Positions 1 to 10,500 of a stretch of 64,000 nt of DNA are shown piece after piece. Positions within the stretch are counted from its first letter, which is position 1, and each line of letters starts with the position of its first letter. The position numbers and the translations under genes were made by a program. The stretch lies in NCBI GenBank assembly GCA_977006965.1, contig OZ345373.1, forward strand, positions 1,860,001 through 1,924,000, given 5' to 3'. The notes beneath the pieces are model-generated. The model did no database searches and was not told the DNA's origin. It was given only the letters and a program-made list of their open reading frames with translations. This DNA comes from Phymatolithon calcareum. Taxonomy: Eukaryota; Rhodophyta; Florideophyceae; Hapalidiales.

Positions 1-638
1 GTGGGTTGACGTCCATCATGGACGTAAACACAGCTTGTTGCACCGTAGCAGCGCCCGAAATTATACTATTACCATGTCCTCGTTACTTGCTTCACAGCTC
101 TTTGAAGCTACGAAGAATGAGAGCATTAGAACGCTGGTGCTGCATTTGGGAAGGGAAGTGCTAGGGACACTTGGCACGCTCTTGAAAACGCCTCCAGCAG
201 TAAACATCAGTTCCTTCTCGATTTCTGAGATTTCTTCTGTTTCAACGACTACAAAACTCAACGCCTGTTATATCGATGGTGGTGCCGCCACCCATTTTCG
301 GACTTTTCTATATAATGGAGATTACGTCGTAGCTTTTCGGATTATAATATCCTAAAGGCTACGAAGTCAGTCACTCCCGTCATACGCGAAGGATCTCGCT
401 CAGCATTTTTTGGCCAAATCAGGTTTCGCCGCGCCGCGAATTCCCTTCCATCAGCACAGGAGAGTCGCATGCAAATGCAACCATACTTTGTCTCCACATT
501 CGCCTGAGGAGCGGCAATTTCCCATTTTTTGATCTTCAAAGGATGGACCAGAGTTCCTTTTTGTTGAGAGGCACATCGGACGGTCCTGCCAGCATAATAT
601 TCTTGTGCACGATCCTTTTGTCGCCGACATGGGACAGG
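1..638. other. No supported gene
   Basis: Only short overlapping frames occur on both strands, with no recognisable motif. The longest minus frame (342-686) runs into the repeat that starts near 639 and has no family signature. Confidence 0.5.
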
Positions 639-955
639 ATTGGATTGGATTTCTGTTTCATTGAAGCTCCCTTTGTCAATTATCATTGCACCTGAGAGAC
701 TTTTCGTTGAGCTGCAATCCTTCGCTTACAGTTTCATTTAAGTAGTTGGTTTCGGAAATTTTCTTTGGACAGTATCAACTGCCAATTCCAGCACCTCTTT
801 TTGAAAATTGGAAAGTCATTGTTTCGGCATTAAGTTTGAAATATCCTTGAGGTCTTCATCTAGTTCGGAATCTTCGTTTCTTGCTTGCTCTTGCCAGGAG
901 CATGGGAAGCCTTGAAATAACCAGTGCGTGCAAAGAAGAATGTGCTTCGCTTTCT
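639..955 (-). repeat. Copy of dispersed repeat H (LINE-like 3' end)
   Basis: This stretch matches 22386-22695 along its whole length at roughly 80-85% by eye, in the same orientation. Read on the minus strand, both copies encode a related peptide ending in ...SNLMPKQ...VDSVQRK and then a short 3' region. This copy has stop codons where the other is open. The edge next to a sequence that reads, on the minus strand, GGGAGCTTCAATGAAACAG is compatible with a retroelement 3' end, but no poly(A) or target duplication was found. Family unassigned. Confidence 0.5.
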
Positions 956-1042
956 GACATGGGGCAGGACTGCGCTTGAAAATTTATTTTCTTTACTTTT
1001 TCAAAGCGGTCACTAAGGAGTCCTTTCTAGCAGTAGAACTAC

Positions 1043-1169
1043 GAGGTTTCCCGTCCGCCATTCTGGTGCGCGTTTCGTGAGCTGCACAAAGGTAGGTGGC
1101 ATCAGAGGAAGCCTTGACCATATCTTCGGAAGTCTGTGGGGCTTTTAAATAAACTTGAATTATAAAAAA
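1043..1169 (+). mobile_element. LINE-A 3'-tail insertion (127 bp)
   Basis: Severely 5'-truncated copy of LINE family A, containing only the end of the 3' UTR (core CGTTTCGTGAGCTGCACAAA) and an A-rich tail. It is flanked by the 11-bp direct repeat AGTAGAACTAC at 1032-1042 and 1170-1180. Other copies of the same tail lie at 2905-3025, 26895-27050 (minus) and 40990-41129. The duplication and A-rich tail fit target-primed reverse transcription. Confidence 0.85.
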
Positions 1170-1180
1170 AGTAGAACTAC

Positions 1181-2895
1181 AAAAGGAATGATAGCGTGCC
1201 AAATTTTTTCTAGCTCGTCAAGCCCTGTGAGAGCTTGGAGCACAGGTCCGGAATCATGCTTTCTAATTCTATGGGCTTGTACATGCTACGAAAAACGTCA
1301 ACATGATCGGACGGTTATCAGAAAACTTCAAGCAGACAAAATTTGATGCTTTTTGTGCAAGCTCCATTATCTTAGGTTTTCCCGAGAGGCTTCAGCGGAA
1401 GCACTTGATTGTTGCTTGTCACCATTTAGGACAAAAGACAAAGAGAAAGGCATGCAGTGGAGAAATGTTCATTGAGAAGGTCGTGAACACTGGCAGGGCC
1501 GGCCCGGATAAATACCAACTTGACCAATATTGCAACCGGAAGAAATTTTCTGAGCGCGGAGTCGGTCGCACACATTCGATACCGTTGCTGGTGGTGTCGG
1601 TAAGTGCCAACAGTGTCGCTGTCTGAAGGAGGCTAGCGTACGCGAACAGCCCGGCTGTATCTACCGCCGGCTTCTTCGCTATGCGGTTCACAAGATTTTC
1701 ACTCATGAAAAGCGAGCTCTTCAAATAACGCAAAAGAGCTGTCTCAAATTTCGGATCATGTTATTCATAAATGTTCTCAAAATCCTATTAGATGGAACGG
1801 AGTAAGGTTGATGGTCAGAGAACAGGACAGCATGGGCAACCAGACCGCATCATTCTGCCAAAGGCTGAGAGGAAAATACTAAACAATGCCACGGCCAACA
1901 CAGGTATTGGGACAAAATTGGAAGGGAGCACAACACAAGCAAAAGAGCGAGTCTACGAGCAGGCTTTTCCAGGACTGCGCGCACGGTCTCATGTTTTTAT
2001 GGATACTTGAACAATGAATTGTGCCTTTCTCATTTGGAGCACCGGGAGCGTGCTCCAGGATGTGGAACAAGACAACTTGAATCTCCGTCTTCCATGCACA
2101 TTGTTTTCGTTGGGGTCCATCACAGTGCCTGCGTTAGAGAAAAATGTTGCATCCCGAGAGGTAGTTTTTGAAGGTCGGAAATCAATATCATAGACCTTAC
2201 TCTCGTCTCTGTTGCCTTACACTTTTCACCCCAGGAACGTGTTGCAAAAAAAATGTCGCTCTTGTACTGAACGAAAACTGCTATTTCCGACCTCTTCTCC
2301 CGTTCCTGGGGTAGCTTGAACAATTTTTTCAAGGGACGATCAAGAAAATGCATGACTTGGCACCAGAAAGTCGACTGATGATGATAGAAGAATCCGCATA
2401 CCAAATTACGTCAGTGTAGAATCTGGGCAATCCGTGATTTCTCCAGCATGTGCAAAGACATTGATATCCCTCGACTTGCGACTGATATCTTGGCGGCACG
2501 CAGGTCCTTTGGAGCTTTCGAGATCGCGCATACAGTGCATCGCAAAACAGTATTGTCAGTTACTGTGCGAGCTGTCATGACGTTGTGTACGGAACGAGCT
2601 GAAGTACGACCCTGCGTTTTAACGGCCAGAACGATACTGATTTGGCGTGTCTATGGAGTGCGCCCCGTATAGACCCGACTGTACAATGGTACAGTCCAAC
2701 AGTTCTGATCAAAGCAATATGACTCGGTGGGCTCCTGGGGCATACGCGAACGCCGTCGTGATCATCGCTGTTAATGTTGTCTCTTCATATCCAGTGCAAA
2801 ACGCATGCAAGCGCCAAAGAACATGATAAAGCTCACCAGGAAGTGCTTTTTTCTGTTTGCATTATTCTTCTGAGGACGGAACAGGGTTCTACTCC
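1181..2895. other. No supported gene
   Basis: AT-rich sequence with short ORFs on both strands and no domain signature, sustained coding run or repeat match elsewhere in the window. Confidence 0.5.
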
Positions 2896-2904
2896 ACATG
2901 TTGC

Positions 2905-3025
2905 GAAAAGCGCAATTCTGATGGGCGTTTCGTGAGCTGCACAAAGGTAGGTAGCATCCGAGGAAGCCTTGCCCATATCATCGGAAGTCTGTAATGCTTT
3001 TAAATAAACTTGGATATATAAAAAA
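2905..3025 (+). mobile_element. LINE-A 3'-tail insertion (about 121 bp)
   Basis: Second very short LINE-A 3' end in plus orientation with an A-rich tail at 3019-3026. The flanks share ACATGTTGC at 2896-2904 and 3026-3034. It differs from the 1043-1169 copy at several positions, so the two are independent insertions. Confidence 0.8.
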
Positions 3026-3034
3026 ACATGTTGC

Positions 3035-4244
3035 AGAAGACCCCGTTCTTGTCGATCGCACTTTTGCTATTGCCGCAATTTTATAGCCACTTTGAGCTGA
3101 AGCATGTGTACAGTACTAACGTTTGTGAGTATCAGTGTTTCGACAGCGATGACATGGCCTCTACCGACGAAGAAAGTCTCGAAAGTAGTACGTCATGACT
3201 GAGCCCTCCGGAGAATTGGTTGGCTAGAGCACTCATATATCGTCATTACGGCGATTTACGCATGTCCTCCGTGCAGTGCGTGTGGCCATTGCAAAATTTG
3301 CAGAAGAAAATAGTTTCAAAAAGATAAAAAAGAAACTATTTTTAAAAAAGTTTTTGATTATAATTTAGGAGCTCCATCATCCCAATAGTCTCTGTTTAAA
3401 CTACGTTGTCCATAGAGTTCTCCTTTTCTAGCAACGGGCATACTACGATAGGTGAAAAATTAGTTGCAATGTCAAATGTGGCAGCGAGGATTACTATGTC
3501 ATGCACCGAGTTTGCGAGTTCAGAATTTTAATTGAAAAATATTCACATTCACGGAGTGCTTCCATGAGCTAAACTATGCTTTATCTTCATGCTACTCTTC
3601 ACCATCTTCCTTACACTACTGCACCTGTACAAGCATACCTTTGTCAAGTAATTCTAATGAAGTGCAAGCAGGCATGGGCTACTGTATTGTAGTGTATGTT
3701 TCGACGTCGAATTTTTTGGGCCACAGCAATGTTATCATTTTGCTTTATGTACTATGACTACTGCTGTGGCCAGCATCCACAAAGCGAATCAGTTGACTGG
3801 ACTTGAACAACTGTTTTGCGTTGTTGGAGCTTCCACGCTGGAATACGAGTGGAACGTAAGCGGGGGATATTGAGGGGTCTTTACTTCCCTTGGTCGAGTG
3901 CATTCTTCTCATCAGTCGATTTTTTTTGAGGGCAGCTTATAGCTGATTCTTCAATCCATCAAATATTGGTAAATCATCATCTTTCATCTCGATGCGTTCT
4001 GCAACCACGTTAGCAATAGGATCGTTGTAACTTGCGTATGACAATCCTATATTTAACGAAAAGACTCCAAAAACAAATGAAAATCAAAGGAGAAACAGGT
4101 TACGTGCACTTACACAAACACATCCTGGTTATGAGCACTATATCTCGACCTGCCACGAAGCCGCTTTCATCAGCATTCTGTCCGTGCCGTTCACCCGCCT
4201 ATTTCGGGGGCCAGTACGCCCTGCCGGGGCAGGCTTGAACAAGC
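3035..4244. other. Intergenic region upstream of the RING gene
   Basis: No convincing ORF. A small inverted repeat (ATAGTTTC / GAAACTAT) lies near 3310-3340. Base composition shifts from AT-rich to clearly GC-rich from about 4150, just before the RING gene. No core promoter could be assigned. Confidence 0.4.
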
Positions 4245-5171
4245 ATGGCACGCACAGAACGGCAGAGACGAGTGAAAAGCGCTCTACGCGCCTTTATTGG
4301 CGGCGGAGGAGCATGGGGACGAACGCCGGCCCCGGCCCGGGAGGGCGCGCCACAAACAACGTCGTGTCCGTTTGAAACGCTTCGCGCAGAGGCGCGCGAA
4401 TCGGCCCGTGCCGCCGCGACTGCAAATGAGACTGGTCGGCGACCCGCGCCGCCGACTGAGGAGCAGCGAGCTCAAATGCAGGCGGAAGCACTGCTACGAG
4501 CGGGACTCATGGGTGTGCGACCGTATCCTATCTCCCCGGATTCGCGCTCATCGGCGCCCGTGGGGATTGAGCGTGAAGACGATCAGGCCCATCGGGCGCA
4601 GATGCGAACAGAAGCGCGTCTCCGAGCGGAATTGATGGATTCGAGGGCGCGTGCATCCTCCGCTGCCGCGGAGGTGCGAGCCGCGCGAGCAGCTGCTACA
4701 GCTGCCACCCGGCAGCGCGAGACCGATGATAAGCGGACGGACAACATGCCTCGCGGGGAGGCATGGTACGCCGAGCAATTAGCACGAGAGGAGCGGTTAC
4801 TGGGTCGCATGACGGGCGGGGGTGCAGTGGGCGAAGTGTTTGTCAGGATGCTCGAGTTGCGCGAGGGCCGTGCAGAAGAGCAGAAGCGGTGGGAGAGAGC
4901 GTTGGATGATGTCGAGGTGGCGCTTGCGAAGGCTGAGCTAGAGGACAAGGCGGAGAGGAAGACAGCAGGCGATACAGAGTGCGTGATCGATCTGGGGATG
5001 ATCGAGAAAGGGGAGCTTGTTGTGCGGTTGCCGTGCTTTCATGTATTTCACGAGGAGTGCATCATGCCGTATTTGACGCGGGAGGAGCACCCGCTTTGTC
5101 CTATTGATCGGGCACCGGTGCGAAAGACGGATGTACCGTTGCTGCCGGTTTGGAGATGGGGTATGTCGTAG
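4245..5171 (+). CDS. RING-H2-like zinc-finger protein with two Asp ligands
   Basis: Intact single-exon ORF of 308 aa with an ATG start. The N-terminal 240 residues are Ala/Arg/Glu-rich and probably helical, with two similar segments that each contain AQM-x2-EA-x-LRA (about 75-90 and 119-131). The C-terminus carries a RING-H2 layout: C246, then C264-x-H266-x2-H269-x2-C272 and C285. The second member of each outer pair is Asp instead of Cys (C246-V-I-D249 and C285-P-I-D288). RING proteins usually act as E3 ubiquitin ligases; Asp as the eighth ligand is known in RBX1-type RINGs, whereas Asp as the second is unusual. The gene is much more GC-rich than its surroundings. Ligase activity is inferred from fold only. 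Confidence 0.75.
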   Translation: MARTERQRRVKSALRAFIGGGGAWGRTPAPAREGAPQTTSCPFETLRAEARESARAAATANETGRRPAPPTEEQRAQMQAEALLRAGLMGVRPYPISPDSRSSAPVGIEREDDQAHRAQMRTEARLRAELMDSRARASSAAAEVRAARAAATAATRQRETDDKRTDNMPRGEAWYAEQLAREERLLGRMTGGGAVGEVFVRMLELREGRAEEQKRWERALDDVEVALAKAELEDKAERKTAGDTECVIDLGMIEKGELVVRLPCFHVFHEECIMPYLTREEHPLCPIDRAPVRKTDVPLLPVWRWGMS

Positions 5172-5612
5172 TGGGAGTGATTTATGCGGGAGTTGTGTGT
5201 CTACCTTTGTGAAGAGAGTCTTTTGCAGACGTGTGTATATTTGACGTAACTGTAGTTCTTCGTGCCATGGGACCCTTCGGAAAGATTTGGTTGTCTCAAT
5301 GAACTTGGATGTCTTCCGAGATTACTTTTTTTCAAGATTGAGTGCAACGTCAGGGCGAGCGTGAAGTCGGTGAGTTCACACGCACGGACCTAGCACTCTC
5401 TTCAAGTCTATGGGCCGCGACGCACATTTCCAACACTATCATGTCAACACTGTTGGCTGAAGTCATGGTTACCGTATACGGTACAGTATCAATTCTTAAC
5501 CTGGACTCTCGCATATCCCTCTAGAAATGATCGAAAAACAACATTACAACTGTATCAAAACTTGTCTGTTTTATAATACAAATAATCCAGTCTGTAATTT
5601 ATAGTACAGTAG
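5172..5612. other. RING-gene 3' flank and LTR-element target site
   Basis: No supported gene. The sequence becomes AT-rich and ends in ACAGTAG, of which GTAG (5609-5612) is repeated directly after the 3' LTR. Confidence 0.5.
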
Positions 5613-6076
5613 TGTAAGAATGTATCAACACTGCCTGACAGGATGTCTACACGTGTCTCTGTACACTTGTACAACACACTTCTGGTCATCCTGGCAGTAC
5701 TCGGCACTCAGCAATATCTCCGCTTCTCGGCTTAGCGTCTTTCGTGATGTGTGATACGCAATGGCTAAAATGGTGTTAAAATAGGTTTTCGCTCCTTCCA
5801 CTCGTCCTATACACGAGGAATGAGATACAGAGCGGACTGATTAGTACTTCTGACAACTCATCTATAACCGACGACAACTCATCCACGACGAAGGACCGTT
5901 TTCCTCTCTTCCAATATCGAGCACCTTGTTCACACACATTAAAGGGACCGGTACACAAACACTTCACGTACCGGATACCCGCGCTCCTTTTCCTCGTTAA
6001 ACACAAACACCTTCTGCACTCTCTAAGAAGACGTCCTGCGCACCTTTAAACCTACAATCTGGACGACATTCTTACA
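5613..6076 (+). repeat. 5' LTR (464 bp)
   Basis: Begins TGTAAGAA and ends TTCTTACA, a perfect 8-bp terminal inverted repeat with canonical TG...CA ends. Same length as the 3' LTR, and no difference was seen between them. Promoter and polyadenylation signals must lie here but were not pinpointed. Confidence 0.95.
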
Positions 6077-6094
6077 TGGTGGATCTGCCCTGAA
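6077..6094 (+). promoter_or_regulatory. Primer-binding site
   Basis: Starts TGGTGGATCTGCC immediately after the 5' LTR. The leading TGG pairs with the CCA end of a tRNA, as expected for minus-strand priming. The particular tRNA could not be identified by eye. Confidence 0.7.
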
Positions 6095-6153
6095 ACATCT
6101 CCGTTATCTCAAAACTCCGCTTCAACCCCGACGGGCTTTGCTTCTGTTCCTCA

Positions 6154-7536
6154 ATGGCATTAGAAGGGACCAACGCGTTCGCCGTCGCTAATCTTGAAGC
6201 ACGCTCTCTGGCATCCTTCGGTGCACTAGTTGCAAAAGAACACTCTTACGAGCCCCAACAGGACATATTTTCATACACAAGGCTGCTGGAAGCGCTCGCT
6301 CCCCGACACAACATTGCGACATCTAACCCATATCTCGTCAAGGTCTTTCATCAAAATGTTGACCACGACGACTACTGCGGGCAGTGGGCCATTGATCACA
6401 ATGAGCACCACTTGGGTCATCCTGAGGCACCGCAGTGCGACCTGAGTTGTCTTCGTCGCAGTGCAATCCAGAATCCTCAGCGACCCAACCCATGTGTACC
6501 GTTGCTGTCATCCGTTCTCACAAACCTCAGCCTATTTTGTCGCCCGGATTCTATGCCTTTGTCCCGTTTCCTCCGCATGTTCATCGCTCTAGAGCGCGAC
6601 GCTCTCATTCGGCATACTCCTACCCTCACCGACGCCCAGGCTCGCGCTCTACTCTTTGATGACTCCACATTCTACTCCGCCTCTGCAAAACCGCGCCTTG
6701 TCACCAGCGCTAACCTCAGCGCGCAGGATCTGCGTCAGTTTACCAGTGCGCAACTGTCTGCAGCAAACAAGGACCTTAAATTTGCCGAAACCGTTGCATT
6801 TTTGCAAAGTCTTACTTTGGTACAGCTGCAGTCGCGCCAGTTTGCAAGCTTCAGCGTGCAGGCCGAACTTGGCGCTTTGCCGTCCGTGGCCACTTCTGCT
6901 GATGGCACATTTGGCTATTCTTCCTTCGACATTATCTCCCTCGTCCGCGAAACGACAGCGCCACACTTGTCCGCTCCGGGCGAGAAGGGTCCGGTGGTGC
7001 CCAGCCCTGGTGTGATGGCTACTGCCGTTCCTTCTGCTGCCAATCTTGTCATCTCGGATGCCACAAAACAGCTTACACACATTTATGACAGGCTGTCCCG
7101 TCAATCTTCGGGGCCTTCAGCCCCGATACAAGACAACGTCCCTACGACTGTTTCACCAACGACTCAGGTTCTCTCCGACTCTCCAGCTCTATCCGCCACG
7201 GCGCGCACAGACAAGCAGCCACCTGCTTTGCGCGGCACAGTTCGTTTTCGAGATAATGCGGCTCCAAGTGCGGAACCACCCCTAAAGAAAACGGGGACTA
7301 CGTGGAACTGTTTACGGTGCGGCTCTCCTGACCATCGCACGTATGATTGCATCATTGAGGATGACGACTCTTGCCGCCAGGCACGCGAAAAGAACGAACA
7401 CGCTGGTTTATTCTCTCCACCCCCACGTTACGCGCGGCATGGCTCGTCACACTTGCATTTCTGGACCAAACGTGACACACTCTGGCCCGCACGATATCGA
7501 CGAGACCCAAAAGCGCGTGGGGCACTCTTCCATTGA
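6154..7536 (+). CDS. gag: Gag-like protein with CCHC zinc knuckle
   Basis: ORF of 460 aa with an ATG start, the first large frame after the primer-binding site. It should form the capsid/nucleocapsid of the intracellular particle. A zinc knuckle C386-x2-C389-x4-H394-x4-C399 near the C-terminus marks the nucleocapsid RNA-binding part, preceded by a Ser/Pro/Thr-rich linker. The N-terminal capsid region is too divergent to subdivide. The stop codon (7534-7536) lies in the 3' arm of the frameshift hairpin, and pol continues in the -1 frame. Confidence 0.85.
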   Translation: MALEGTNAFAVANLEARSLASFGALVAKEHSYEPQQDIFSYTRLLEALAPRHNIATSNPYLVKVFHQNVDHDDYCGQWAIDHNEHHLGHPEAPQCDLSCLRRSAIQNPQRPNPCVPLLSSVLTNLSLFCRPDSMPLSRFLRMFIALERDALIRHTPTLTDAQARALLFDDSTFYSASAKPRLVTSANLSAQDLRQFTSAQLSAANKDLKFAETVAFLQSLTLVQLQSRQFASFSVQAELGALPSVATSADGTFGYSSFDIISLVRETTAPHLSAPGEKGPVVPSPGVMATAVPSAANLVISDATKQLTHIYDRLSRQSSGPSAPIQDNVPTTVSPTTQVLSDSPALSATARTDKQPPALRGTVRFRDNAAPSAEPPLKKTGTTWNCLRCGSPDHRTYDCIIEDDDSCRQAREKNEHAGLFSPPPRYARHGSSHLHFWTKRDTLWPARYRRDPKARGALFH

Positions 7537-7542
7537 GTGCCC
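7506..7542 (+). promoter_or_regulatory. -1 ribosomal frameshift signal (slippery heptamer and hairpin)
   Basis: In the gag frame, C CCA AAA (7506-7512) fits the X XXY YYZ slippery rule. Slipping back one base leads into the pol frame, which is open from 7476 after a stop at 7473-7475. After a 7-nt spacer, GGGCACTC (7520-7527) pairs perfectly with GAGTGCCC (7535-7542) around a 7-nt loop. No partner for the loop was found in the next 60 nt, so a simple hairpin rather than a pseudoknot is proposed. Pol has no ATG at its head (the first possible start is TTG at 7533), which also favours frameshifting. Confidence 0.8.
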
Positions 7543-10500
7543 GCTCGATTTCTTCCTCTATTTCACATCCACCTTCCCCAGTCGTCGCGCCCGGACATTT
7601 AGACACTCTTCATCACGATCCTAGCCTTCGGCCGTGGGAATTTTCCATTGACACCATTGCGCTCCTTTGCGGCTCGCAGGCTTTCTCAAAGCTTCAGAAT
7701 GCTACGACTATGTTCTCCGCGACCATTCGTGCTTCCATCGATAACGGTATTCGTGCCATCACTTGCCTTATCGACACAGGTGCACAGCGGAGTTGCATTT
7801 CATCTCGCTTACTACACAGGTTGCAAACTCGGTCACGGCATCACTTTGTGTCTCGCCCTACTGCTATACACATGCACAGCGCTGCTCGTCAGACAATACC
7901 GTTACAGGGCATTGTTACTGTTCCTGTTCGCGTCTCTGATTCGTTCTGCATTTCCGCCGACTGCCTCATTGGGCGCAATCTTGCCTACGATCTAATACTA
8001 GGCTTGGATGTTCTGCTCGCCACTCGCGCGAAAATTGATCTGGACACTCTGTCCATCACTTTTGCATCCATGGATCCATTCCAATCCTCCGCCGAAGTTC
8101 CGTTTCAGTCTGTCGGCCGGCCTCTTGACACGTTACGTCTATCGCGCGACATCGTCATCCAAGCCGGCCAACAGGCCCGTGTTCCGGTCTTCTCGCCTAA
8201 CTCGTGGCATGTTGGGCACTCAGCTCTAATGCAATCACGTCCTACAACATACACAGCCTTTGGCGTTCACGTGGCTACAGCGCTTCTCGAATGCGTTGAC
8301 AACAGTCAACTGTTCGCCTTTATGTACAATCCGAGCTCCAAAGCAATCAAGCTCCCTGCAAACGCTCGTGTTGCGCAGCTTGTACCCACTGGCCCATCGC
8401 ACGTGCTATCCCTCGGACACATCTCATATGCGAATGCCTCTACAACACTTTCTCTCCATCCTCGTCAGACAGTCGCCGATGTCGAACTGCACGACGATGT
8501 TGATACTGTTGGCCAGCTTGTGCGGCCGAAACGTCCACTGAATCACGCTCAACGCGCCTGGATGCAACAACAGGATCTTACGAATAACCTCTCCAAGCAA
8601 CTCTCCCCTGTACAGCATCAGCAACTCACCGAGCTCCTGCTTGTCAACAATTCTACGTTTGCTAACGACCCCGATTATCCGGATGTCATGGTCAATGTAC
8701 CAGCGGTGCGTATCGAGACCGGTACCGCAAAGCCAATCAAATGCTCTCCCCGTCGGCGCCACCCACTTGCCCACCGTTTCATCGACGAGCACACTGAACA
8801 CTTGCAGCGCGAGGGGTTGATCGAGCCGTCTACATCTAGTTGGAGCTTCCCTATCGTCCTTGCTGCAAAACCTAACGGTGGAATACGCTTCTGTCTTGAC
8901 TACCGTCGTTTGAACGCTGTAACGGTGGAAGATGCGTACACGTTACCCCGCTTGGATGATACACTGGACCGTCTTCATGGTGCATCCTACTTTTCTACCT
9001 TGGATGCAGCCGCGGGATTTCACCAACTACCTCTCCATCCAGCGTCGCGTCCCAAAACGGCCTTCCCGTCTTCTCGTGGGCATTGGCAGTGGACAAGGCT
9101 ACCTTTTGGGGTCTGTAATGGTCCCGCGCTTTTCCAGCGCATCATGGACTCCGTACTAGGATCTCTGCACTTTCATTGCGCTTTGGTATACCTCGATGAT
9201 ATCATTGTGTACAGTGCTTCGTTTGAACAACACCTGATTGATCTTCAGTCTGTTTTTGACCAACTCTCCAAAGTCAACTGTCAGTTAAAACTGCCAAAAT
9301 GCCACTTTGCCGCACGCGAAATTCCTTTCTTGGGTCACCACATCTCTTCGAAAGGCATCAGTCCGCAGCGCCGCATCATGACTGCGATTTCTAGCTTTCC
9401 GTCACCTACCACAAGCAACGGGACGAACGCAGACGTTTCCGCTATTCGGCGATTTCTCGCAATGGTTGGATTTTACTGGCGTTTTCTTCGGGACTTTGCT
9501 ACCGTGGCACTCCCCCTTCAACGATTAGTCAGAAAAAACGCGGATTTAACATGGACAACGGCTCATGAAACCACGTTCAACACGTTGCGTACTTGTCTCG
9601 CGTCTGCAGATGTACTCGCCTATCCCAACTGGTCGAAGGAATTCGTCCTCTCTACGGATGCGTCCGAGGTTGGTGTCGGTGTTGTGCTTCAACAGTATGA
9701 TGGCAACAATGTTCTGCGTCCCCTGCAGTTTCTCAGCTATGCCTTCCGAGGCGCTGAAACCGACTGGACCACACCGGAAAAAGAGTGCTTTGCTTTGGTA
9801 TTTGCCTTGCGCAAACTGCGCGTGTATCTATATGGCCGCACCTTTGTGTGGTTCACAGATGCACAATCGCTCACCTGGTTAAGTTCCGCGAAGAACATCA
9901 ACACCAAACTTCTTCGTTGGTCTTTACAGATTCAGAGTTTCCGATTCCGACCAATTCATGTATCTGCGAAAGAGAACGTGGTCTCCGATGCACTTTCGAG
10001 AGCCCCTTACTCTGCAACTCTCACGCTTTCTACCTCTCGTCAAACCCACCACGACGTCCCCGCGCAACCATTTGCCCTCACTGCCATCACGACAGTCCCC
10101 TCTCCGCCTGCTTTTGCTCCGCCCGTTCCGTATCCGCTGCGAGCTATCTCACTTGATTCCATGCGGATTTCACAGCTACAGGACCCGCTTTGTCTTTTAT
10201 TTGCATCAGCACTTTACTTGCCGCAATACTGGCTTGCATCTCCTGCACTTCGCGCCAAAGCCGTCACTGTCCGCAGAACAATCCGTCCTTCCGTCTGGAG
10301 GCGGGTCCTACCACACCTGGGAGTCTTCAATGATCTCCTGTGCTACATTGAGTCAGGCTCTGCTTCGGTCCGCATCGTTATTCCCTACGAGTATCGCCTA
10401 CAGTTCTTGCACATCCATCATGACGCGGGCGATGTCGGTCACCACGGCGTAGTGAAGACTGTTCGCCGGTTACAAGAGTCATGCTACTGGCCGGGGATGT

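Noticed and set aside
1303-2404. ORFs 1303-1626, 1419-1733 and 2120-2404 as small genes
   Set aside because: Overlapping on both strands, no motif, no repeat relationship, and composition no different from surrounding non-coding DNA.
5776-6006. 76-codon minus ORF inside the 5' LTR, repeated at 12088-12318
   Set aside because: It is identical only because the LTRs are; antisense in a non-coding terminal repeat with no domain.
7520-7600. H-type pseudoknot at the frameshift site
   Set aside because: No downstream complement to the hairpin loop was found within about 60 nt; only the hairpin is supported.
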